Source: Clostridia bacterium (GTDB taxonomy: Bacteria; Bacillota; Clostridia; RGIG7378). Taken from it: a DNA stretch of 64,000 bases. The notes under the pieces are model-generated. The model saw only the letters and a list, made by a program, of their open reading frames with translations, was not told where the DNA came from and did no database searches. This document shows, piece after piece, positions 58,013 through 64,000 of this stretch. The stretch covers positions 1 through 64,000 of the forward strand of contig JAFYSJ010000019.1 in NCBI GenBank assembly GCA_017559445.1, given 5' to 3'. Within the stretch, counting starts at the first letter, position 1. Each line of letters starts with the position of its first letter. Both the position numbers and the translations under genes were made by a program.

Positions 58013-58183
58013 ATGAAACCTCCAATAAAATTTCTTGCCAGCCATTGATATAATTATACTAAAGATGAGTAGGCAGTTACCTGTTCGAGCCCTAACCACC
58101 TTTTATGGCAGGTTTAAATACATTGCGTTTGAAATCGTCAAGATGTATCATTATGCCTATGACATGGAAGAGGAGTTTATTAC

Positions 58184-58726
58184 ATGAAGCGAGTTATTGT
58201 TTTTTTTGCTGACGGATTTGAGGAAATTGAGGCGATTTCTGTCGTAGATGTACTTCGAAGAGCAAATGTGCACGTAGATATGTGTTCTATTACTGGAAAC
58301 CAAGTAGTTGTAGGTTCACATAAAATTCCATTGATTAGTGATATGTCGATTAATGACGCAAATGTGTCGGATTATGACGCATGTGTATTGCCAGGAGGTA
58401 TGCCAGGGGCAGAGACTCTTAGCAACAGCCAGCAGGTAAAGGAATTCTTTGTTAAAATGAATGAGCAGGGTAAACTGTGCTGTGCAATCTGTGCTGCACC
58501 TATGGCACTTTACAAGTTTGGACTGCTTACAGGTAAGGTATGTGTATCTTATCCAGGTTTTCTGGATTATGATGATGTTGTCCATGGAACAGGAAAGACT
58601 GCTGTTGATTGCAATATAATAACGGCAACTGGTCCAGCTGCCGCTACTGATTTTGCTTTTGAAATTTTGAAAGCATTAGGTTATGTTGATGAAGCTAATA
58701 AGATTAGCAAGGGAATGCTGTTCTAA
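58184..58726 (+). CDS. DJ-1/PfpI family protein
   Basis: The protein has 180 residues with a Rossmann-like DJ-1 fold: FFADGFEEIEAI at the N-terminus with the Glu that pairs with the reactive Cys, CVLPGGMPGA, and CCAICAAPMAL (nucleophile elbow with the reactive Cys). Relatives act as chaperones, deglycases or in thiamine-related redox; the role here is open. Its stop codon is immediately next to that of the convergent yneA-like gene, with no terminator between. Confidence 0.88.
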   Translation: MKRVIVFFADGFEEIEAISVVDVLRRANVHVDMCSITGNQVVVGSHKIPLISDMSINDANVSDYDACVLPGGMPGAETLSNSQQVKEFFVKMNEQGKLCCAICAAPMALYKFGLLTGKVCVSYPGFLDYDDVVHGTGKTAVDCNIITATGPAAATDFAFEILKALGYVDEANKISKGMLF

Positions 58727-59077
58727 TTAGTTATTGGCGTTACAAAGGAATATAGAATCAATAGAAGTACCAGTATCTACTGCAGATGCTGGTATTTTAA
58801 TTGTAGAATTAGCAACGATTGTATCGGAGTTAAACTGATTAGCAGACTTGAGCTCATATACTAATTCCCATACGTTGTCGCCAGGATTGCAAAGGGACTC
58901 AGCTAACTCATAAACAGAGATCTGATCAGTAATAACATATGAAACATACTCTTCAGAAGAACCCATGTCTCCAGTAATTGCATCAAAATTAACAAGAACA
59001 ACAGAGAGAATAAGCACAGCAAGAGCAGTGAATAAAACGATAGAGAAACTATTGAAATTAGAATTATTATCTCTCAT
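58727..59077 (-). CDS. YneA-like SOS cell-division inhibitor candidate
   Basis: The protein has 116 residues. A short N-terminus and a transmembrane helix (about 14-34) are followed by a LysM-like domain (YVITDQISVYELAESL...IKIPAS). It is divergent from lexA and shares LexA boxes with it, the same arrangement as yneA-lexA in Bacillus, where YneA blocks division after DNA damage. The sequence is diverged and the assignment rests on architecture and context. The SD GGAGGG sets the start at 59077. Confidence 0.75.
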   Translation of the reverse strand: MRDNNSNFNSFSIVLFTALAVLILSVVLVNFDAITGDMGSSEEYVSYVITDQISVYELAESLCNPGDNVWELVYELKSANQFNSDTIVANSTIKIPASAVDTGTSIDSIFLCNANN

Positions 59078-59092
59078 AAACCCTCCAAAATA

Positions 59093-59165
59093 GAACACTT
59101 GTTCGGTATGCCCACAGTATAAACGAACAGATGTTCGATGTCAATACATTTTAAAACAAATGTTT
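59093..59165. promoter_or_regulatory. LexA operator cluster between yneA-like gene and lexA
   Basis: GAAC-ACTT-GTTC (59093-59104) and CGAAC-AGAT-GTTCG (59124-59137) match the Gram-positive LexA box. A third palindrome, AAAC-AAAT-GTTT (59154-59165), is a weaker version beside the lexA promoter. The cluster likely represses both divergent genes. Confidence 0.88.
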
Positions 59166-59217
59166 GCTTTTGTTTGTTTGTGTGCTATACTTTCAATATA
59201 AATTTTTGGAGGTCGTT

Positions 59218-59868
59218 ATGGCTACTTGTAAGAGACAGAACAACGAGGAGAAGATTCTTTCATTTATTAAGGAGCAGATATTAGCTAATGGCTATCCACC
59301 ATCTGTTAGAGAGATTTGCAGTGCTGTAGGACTTAAGTCCACATCATCTGTTCATTCATATCTTAAGGAGCTTGAGAAGCAGGGACGTATTAAGTTAGGT
59401 TCTGATAAGAAGCGCGCCATGAGCGTTGTTACTAATGAGGCAGAGCCTGTTGCTAGCCCTAATTATTATGCTAATGAATCATCTACAACTAGTCTTCCAT
59501 TAGTAGGACGTATTTCTGCAGGTACTCCTATTTTGGCTGAGGAGAGTATTGATCAGTACTTTACTGTATCTAGCACTATGCTTCATGGCGAAGAATGCTT
59601 CTTGCTCAGAGTGACAGGAGATAGTATGATTGAGGCTGGTATCTTGGATGGTGATATGTTAATCGTTCGCAGACAGGATAATGCTAACAATGGAGATGTG
59701 GTTGTTGCACTTATCGATGGAGAGGAAGCTACTGTTAAGACATTCTATAAGGAGGATGGTCATTTTAGACTTCAACCTAGGAATAGCTCTATGGATCCCA
59801 TTATCGTAGGTAGAGATAATCTTACAATTCTCGGAAAGGTTACAGGTCTTATTAGGACCGATATTTAA
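59218..59868 (+). CDS. lexA: LexA repressor
   Basis: The protein has 216 residues: an N-terminal winged helix (residues 8-65, with YPPSVREICSAVGLKSTSSV), the self-cleavage site AG in RISAGTP, the catalytic Ser in GDSM and Lys in ATVKTF. RecA-stimulated autocleavage releases SOS genes. GGAGG precedes ATG 59218. The next gene starts 2 bases after the stop, so the desulfurase may be in the lexA transcript. Confidence 0.97.
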   Translation: MATCKRQNNEEKILSFIKEQILANGYPPSVREICSAVGLKSTSSVHSYLKELEKQGRIKLGSDKKRAMSVVTNEAEPVASPNYYANESSTTSLPLVGRISAGTPILAEESIDQYFTVSSTMLHGEECFLLRVTGDSMIEAGILDGDMLIVRRQDNANNGDVVVALIDGEEATVKTFYKEDGHFRLQPRNSSMDPIIVGRDNLTILGKVTGLIRTDI

Positions 59869-59869
59869 A

Positions 59870-61024
59870 ATGCCCATATATTTGGATAATGCTGCTACCA
59901 CTAAGATTTCACAGGTGGCATTAGATGAGTACAATAGAATTTCCCTTGAGGAATATGCTAACCCCTCATCAATACATACAATTGGTTTAGATGCTAAGGC
60001 TTTGTTGGAGGAATGTCGTACAGACATTGCCTCCATTTTGGGTGTAAGAGCAACTAATATTTACTTTACTCCAGGTGGAACATATAGCGATAATATTGCT
60101 ATTTTTACAGCATGTAACAAAGTTAAGGATCCTCATTCCGCTAGAATTATCACAACTACAGTTGAGCACCATGCTTGTTTGTATTGTTTTAAAGAACTTG
60201 AGAAGCGTGGATTTGAGGTTGTATACCTTCCAGTAACTGTCGATGGTATTGACCTTGCCAAGTTGGAGGAACTTCTTACACCTAATACTATTCTTGTAAA
60301 TATGATGCATGTTAACAACGAGACAGGACATGTTTTCCCTATTTTTGAGGCTGCTGATTTGGTTCACGATAAGTGTCCAGACGCTCTTTTTCACGTAGAT
60401 GGTGTACAGGGATTCTGTAAGGAAGATTTTACTTTGATAGGTTCCCATATTGATTCTTATGCAGCAAGTTCTCATAAGTTCCATGGCCCTAAGGGATGTG
60501 GATTCCTGTATATGTCAAATAGATACAAGATTACACCTTTCACATTTGGTGGAGGTCAGGAGCGTAATCTTCTTAGCGGTACAGAGGATCTGGCAGGTAT
60601 TGGCGCTATGACAGCAGCAGCTAAGGATGCCAAGGAATCTTTACAGGCGAATAGAGAATATGTTGCTAAGCTTAGGGATATGCTTTGGGAGGGATTGTCT
60701 ACAATAGAAGGTGTGCATCGCATTTCTTCAGTAGATGGTAGCCCGTACATTTTGAGCGTCGCATTTAAGACTATTCCTGCAGAAATTATGTTAAATGCAC
60801 TTAACGCAAGAGGTATTTGTGTTTCTGCTGGTGCTGCATGTGCTGGTAATTCTAAGGGTAGCCATGTTATTGCAGCAATGGGATTGCCAAGAGAGGTTGC
60901 TGCTGGAACTATTCGTTTCAGTTTTAGTACAACTAATACAGAAGATGACATTATGTGTACACTTAAGGCAGTCAATGATATAATCTCAACGGTTTTCACA
61001 AGGTTTAATTTTAAGAGAAGATAA
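59870..61024 (+). CDS. Cysteine desulfurase (IscS/NifS family)
   Basis: The protein has 384 residues. It has YLDNAATTK at the N-terminus, EHHACL, the PLP Lys in SSHKFHGPKG, GGGQE...SGTE, and the catalytic Cys loop SAGAACAGNSKGSHV. It removes sulfur from cysteine as an enzyme-bound persulfide. With ThiI just downstream, it probably supplies sulfur for 4-thiouridine or other thiolation. A second family member begins at 63889. Confidence 0.93.
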   Translation: MPIYLDNAATTKISQVALDEYNRISLEEYANPSSIHTIGLDAKALLEECRTDIASILGVRATNIYFTPGGTYSDNIAIFTACNKVKDPHSARIITTTVEHHACLYCFKELEKRGFEVVYLPVTVDGIDLAKLEELLTPNTILVNMMHVNNETGHVFPIFEAADLVHDKCPDALFHVDGVQGFCKEDFTLIGSHIDSYAASSHKFHGPKGCGFLYMSNRYKITPFTFGGGQERNLLSGTEDLAGIGAMTAAAKDAKESLQANREYVAKLRDMLWEGLSTIEGVHRISSVDGSPYILSVAFKTIPAEIMLNALNARGICVSAGAACAGNSKGSHVIAAMGLPREVAAGTIRFSFSTTNTEDDIMCTLKAVNDIISTVFTRFNFKRR

Positions 61025-61030
61025 TATATT

Positions 61031-61167
61031 TAGTGTTTAGTGTTTGGTGTTTGGTGTTTAGTGATTAGTGTTTGGTGATTTGTGGTTAACCTAGGCCTCT
61101 ATGGTCCAATTGTCATATTTATTGGTACATTATTCCTTTATTAAACACAAATACACTCAACACTAAC
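61031..61167 (+). repeat. TAGTGTT heptamer element upstream of thiI
   Basis: About eight heptamers (TAGTGTT, TGGTGTT, TAGTGAT) run from 61031 to 61087. A core with GGTCCAATTGTCATATT follows, then the complementary arm TTAAACAC...CAACACTAAC at 61140-61166. It begins 6 bases after the desulfurase stop and ends just before the thiI SD. As RNA it could form one long stem. Confidence 0.78.
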
Positions 61168-61181
61168 AAATGGAGAAAAGT

Positions 61182-62363
61182 ATGAAAAAGGTTTTAGTAA
61201 TTAGATATGGAGAGATTGCTCTTAAGGGACTTAATAGACCTCAGTTCGAATCTCGCTTGATTAAGAATATTCGTCGTAAGGTATTCAAGCTTGGTCCATG
61301 CAAGGTTTCTTGCAGCCAGTCTAGAATTTACCTTGAATCTGAGATTGAGAGATATCCTTATGATGAGGCAGCTAAGCTTATTTCTGAGGTGTTTGGTATT
61401 GTTTCCGTTAGTGTTACACAGTGTGTACCATCTGAGTACGAGGCTATTTCTAATGCAGCAGTGGAACTTGCTCGTAACGCATACGACAAGAAGGGATTGA
61501 CAACATTCAAGGTTGAGACTAAGCGCGGAAATAAGCATTTCCCAATGCAGTCACCTGAGGTTTCTATGAATATCGGTGGCGATATTCTTGATGCAATTCC
61601 TGGTATTACAGTAGATGTACAGAACCCTCAGTTCACAGTTTATATTGAGATCAGAGAGAGATCCTACGTTTACTTGGATAAGATCCCTGGTCAGTGTGGT
61701 ATGCCTCTTGGTACAAATGGTAAGGCTTTATTGCTTATTTCCGGTGGTATTGATAGCCCAGTTGCAGGTTGGATGATGGCTAGACGTGGTGTTGAGCTCG
61801 AGGCTCTTCACTTTGCTACACCTCCATACACAGGCGAAGCAGCCCTTGAGAAGGTTAAGAATTTGTGTCGTCACCTTTGCGAGTACATCGACAGAATTCA
61901 GCTTCACGTTGTTTCTATTACAGATCCAATGGTTGAATTTGCTCAGGTATGTCCCGAAGAAGAGACTATTTTGCACATGCGTCGTCTTATGATGATGGTT
62001 TCTGAGCGCATTTGTAAGGATAGAGGACTTCAGTCCATCGTTACAGGTGAGAATATTGGTCAGGTAGCATCCCAGACAATGGAAGCTATTGCAGTTACAG
62101 ACAATGCAACAGAGATGCCTGTATTTAGACCTCTTATCGGCATGGATAAGAACGATATTATTGCAATTGCACGTAAGATTGGCACATTTGAGACATCTAT
62201 TCAGGCTCACGAGGATTGCTGCACAGTATTTGTAGCAAAGCATCCTGCAACAAGACCTCATCTTGATAGAATTGTTGCATCTGAGCAGAAGGTTGATATG
62301 GAGAAGATGGTTCAGTATGCATTGGATCATCACGATATTTACGATATTAGGGTTGAGGCATGA
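61182..62363 (+). CDS. thiI: tRNA sulfurtransferase ThiI
   Basis: The protein has 393 residues: an N-terminal ferredoxin-like and THUMP domain, and a PP-loop pyrophosphatase domain with SGGIDSPVAGW. There is no C-terminal rhodanese extension, as is usual in Firmicutes. It adenylates U8 of tRNA and, with a desulfurase, makes s4U. The SD GGAG before ATG 61182 decides the start. The stop overlaps rarA. Confidence 0.96.
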   Translation: MKKVLVIRYGEIALKGLNRPQFESRLIKNIRRKVFKLGPCKVSCSQSRIYLESEIERYPYDEAAKLISEVFGIVSVSVTQCVPSEYEAISNAAVELARNAYDKKGLTTFKVETKRGNKHFPMQSPEVSMNIGGDILDAIPGITVDVQNPQFTVYIEIRERSYVYLDKIPGQCGMPLGTNGKALLLISGGIDSPVAGWMMARRGVELEALHFATPPYTGEAALEKVKNLCRHLCEYIDRIQLHVVSITDPMVEFAQVCPEEETILHMRRLMMMVSERICKDRGLQSIVTGENIGQVASQTMEAIAVTDNATEMPVFRPLIGMDKNDIIAIARKIGTFETSIQAHEDCCTVFVAKHPATRPHLDRIVASEQKVDMEKMVQYALDHHDIYDIRVEA

Positions 62364-63643
62364 GTACAGTAGAGCCATTAGCATATAGGTTAAGGCCCCA
62401 GACATTAGATCAGTTTTATGGGCAGGAGCATATCCTTGGTAAGGGTAAGCTTTTGCGTCGTATGATCGAAGCTGACAGGATTACATCCATTATCCTTTAT
62501 GGACCTCCTGGAACAGGTAAGACCACATTGGCTCGTATTATTGCTAATTGTACTAATGCTACATTTGAGAGACTTAATGCTGTAACTTCTGGTGTAGCAG
62601 ATATCAAGAGAATTTGCAGTCAAACATCTAATGATTTTCTTAATCCTTCTGGCAAGACTGTTCTCTTTATCGATGAGATTCACAGATTTAATAAGGCTCA
62701 GCAGGATGCACTTTTACCTTCTGTTGAGAACGGTAGCATTGTTTTAATTGGTGCTACTACAGAGAATCCTTATTTTGAAGTTAACAAGGCTTTGATTTCC
62801 AGATCATCAGTGTTTATGCTTAAGGCTTTGGATGACTCTGCAATTGCTAAGATTTTGCAGAGAGCCATTACTGACAAGGAGTATGGTCTTGGCAATTACA
62901 ACATTAAGGTTGATGATGAGGCTCTTAATCACTGGGTAACTATTTCTGGTGGCGATGCACGTAGAGCTCTTAATGCTTTGGAACTTGCAGTTTTGACTAC
63001 TAAGCCATACGAAAGTGGCCTTATTCACATTGATTTTGCCACAGCGGTTGAGTCTTGTCAGAGCGGTGCCGTTAGATTTGATAAGGATGGTGAGGAGCAC
63101 TACGATAACATTAGTGCATTCATTAAGTCCATGAGAGGTAGTAATCCTGACGCTGCAGTTTTCTACTTGGCTAGAGCATTGTATGCAGGAGAGGATCCAG
63201 TATTTTTGGCACGACGCATTATGATTTGTGCTTCCGAGGATGTAGGTTTGGCTAATAATCAGGCATTGCAGATTGCAGTTGCAGCATCTGAGGCAGTACA
63301 TCGCATAGGTATGCCGGAGGCTAGGATAATTTTGGCTCAAGCAGCCATTGCAGTAGCAGTAAGTCCTAAGTCAAATAGTGCTTATATGGCTATAAATAGC
63401 GCCTTGGCAGATATCGAAAAGGGTAAGAGTGGAACAATTCCAATGCACCTTCGTAATGCACCAGTTAAGGGCATGGAGGATCAGGGATATGGCAAGGGAT
63501 ATAAGTATGCTCACGACTATCCTGGTCATTTTGTTAAAATGGACTTTTTGCCAGAGGAACTTAAGGGTACTAAGTATTATGAACCATCAGATAATGGCTC
63601 TGAAAAAAGAGTTAAAGAATGGTTAGATTCCTGGAGGGATTGA
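62360..63643 (+). CDS. rarA: Replication-associated recombination protein RarA (MgsA)
   Basis: The protein has 427 residues, an AAA+ ATPase of the clamp-loader type: GPPGTGKTTLA (Walker A, near 54), FIDEIHRFNKAQQDALLPSVE (Walker B and RarA signature), GATTENP, and a C-terminal MgsA domain. It acts at stalled or damaged replication forks. The start overlaps the thiI stop by 4 bases. The DNA-repair theme is shared with lexA upstream. Confidence 0.96.
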   Translation: MSTVEPLAYRLRPQTLDQFYGQEHILGKGKLLRRMIEADRITSIILYGPPGTGKTTLARIIANCTNATFERLNAVTSGVADIKRICSQTSNDFLNPSGKTVLFIDEIHRFNKAQQDALLPSVENGSIVLIGATTENPYFEVNKALISRSSVFMLKALDDSAIAKILQRAITDKEYGLGNYNIKVDDEALNHWVTISGGDARRALNALELAVLTTKPYESGLIHIDFATAVESCQSGAVRFDKDGEEHYDNISAFIKSMRGSNPDAAVFYLARALYAGEDPVFLARRIMICASEDVGLANNQALQIAVAASEAVHRIGMPEARIILAQAAIAVAVSPKSNSAYMAINSALADIEKGKSGTIPMHLRNAPVKGMEDQGYGKGYKYAHDYPGHFVKMDFLPEELKGTKYYEPSDNGSEKRVKEWLDSWRD

Positions 63644-63644
63644 T

Positions 63645-63896
63645 ATGTTCAAAAAGATTATGGCAATAATAGCTTTAATAGTTATTGTAGCGCTTATGCT
63701 TGACGTGTTTGTTTTGCATTACGCTCTTGAAATTGTATTGCCCATTTATATAATATTAACGGTGGCAGGTTTGATTTTTTTGGTATATTCCAAATCAGGC
63801 GAAGCTACTAGACGTGCTAACGAGGCTCGTCGTAAGGCGGAGGGTAATGACTCCGATGCCAACACTTTAGACACTATTGAGGATACTAATGAGTAA
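63645..63896 (+). CDS. Hypothetical small membrane protein
   Basis: The protein has 83 residues and two hydrophobic helices (4-28 and 29-50, [18 protein letters not shown]), then a charged, Ala/Arg-rich tail ([14 protein letters not shown]) and an acidic end. No family is recognised. GGAGG precedes the ATG. It sits between rarA and a second desulfurase, overlapping the latter by 8 bases. Confidence 0.65.
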   Translation: MFKKIMAIIALIVIVALMLDVFVLHYALEIVLPIYIILTVAGLIFLVYSKSGEATRRANEARRKAEGNDSDANTLDTIEDTNE

Positions 63897-64000
63897 TAGA
63901 CGTATATATATGGATAATGCAGCTACAACTCCAGTTAGACCTGAAGTTGTTGAGGCAATGCTTCCATTCTTTACAGAGAATTTTGGTAATTCTTCTTCTG
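63889..64000 (+). CDS. Second cysteine desulfurase, 5' part only
   Basis: ATG at 63889 opens a frame that begins [21 protein letters not shown] and continues [12 protein letters not shown] to the window edge. This is the N-terminus of a NifS/IscS class V aminotransferase. The gene overlaps the small membrane-protein gene by 8 bases. Only 37 codons are visible, so the catalytic Lys and Cys cannot be checked. Confidence 0.88.
   Translation, partial: MSNRRIYMDNAATTPVRPEVVEAMLPFFTENFGNSSS

Overview
The window is chromosomal DNA of a low-GC, endospore-forming Gram-positive bacterium, most likely a clostridial Firmicute of Lachnospiraceae type. Sporulation is shown by spo0A (57236-58012), spoIVA (17948-19435), the tiny spoVM gene (51181-51252, beside rpmB as in Bacillus) and a GerA-type germinant receptor operon (9489-13100). 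A divergent lexA/yneA-like SOS pair with Gram-positive LexA boxes, a ylxM-ffh-rpsP-khpA-rimM-trmD translation operon and secreted proteins with Thr/Pro linkers fit the same group. The species assignment is an inference; there is no rRNA gene. I see no phage, insertion sequence or CRISPR array.

Layout. 0-7.7 kb: surface locus with a giant prepilin-like beta-helix protein, an Lgt-like membrane protein, an Ig-like anchored protein, a YwaF-like membrane protein, and a secreted protein with a degenerate SGNH-hydrolase domain. 7.8-13.1 kb: a fused GpsA-TagD enzyme, then the ger operon. 13.1-20.1 kb: two related type I toxin-antitoxin-like loci flank a block holding an MBL hydrolase, Apt-like PRTase, MnmM, DUF554, tRNA-Leu, a DUF624-like protein and SpoIVA. 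20.2-28.6 kb: beta-propeller protein, YgjP-like peptidase, sirtuin, DUF362 ferredoxin-like protein, PAP2 phosphatase, MgtE with a leader ORF, BirA and an SDR. 28.6-38.5 kb: NYN protein, GntR-ABC operon, PepD, a histidine phosphatase, a GH18-like pseudoenzyme with C-terminal SLH-like repeats, and GlgA. 38.7-46.8 kb: small envelope proteins, a predicted PP2C-like pseudophosphatase with a LysM domain, then an amino-acid and RNA-modification operon including TsaD. 47.2-51.7 kb: SRP and ribosome genes. 51.8-57.2 kb: radical SAM pair, RNase G, DUF4097 and an acyl-ACP thioesterase. 57.2-64 kb: Spo0A, DJ-1-like, YneA-like, LexA, cysteine desulfurase, ThiI, RarA and the start of a second desulfurase.

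How the parts connect. GpsA-TagD makes glycerol-3-phosphate and then CDP-glycerol. SpoIVA and SpoVM build the spore-coat base. The desulfurase and ThiI form a tRNA thiolation route, with MnmM, TsaD, TrmD and RimM as further tRNA and ribosome maturation functions. Intergenic space is used economically: several promoters lie inside the terminator of the gene upstream.

The least explained features are arrays of short palindromes and of the heptamer TAGTGTT that sit at gene 3' ends, in the same orientation as the gene. In several cases they supply the stop codon or the last codons. Other leads are the three apparently catalytically dead secreted or membrane proteins, the mgtE leader ORF, the paired type I toxin loci, the SD-sequestering hairpin at 19715-19749 and a tRNA-Leu with an AAG anticodon.
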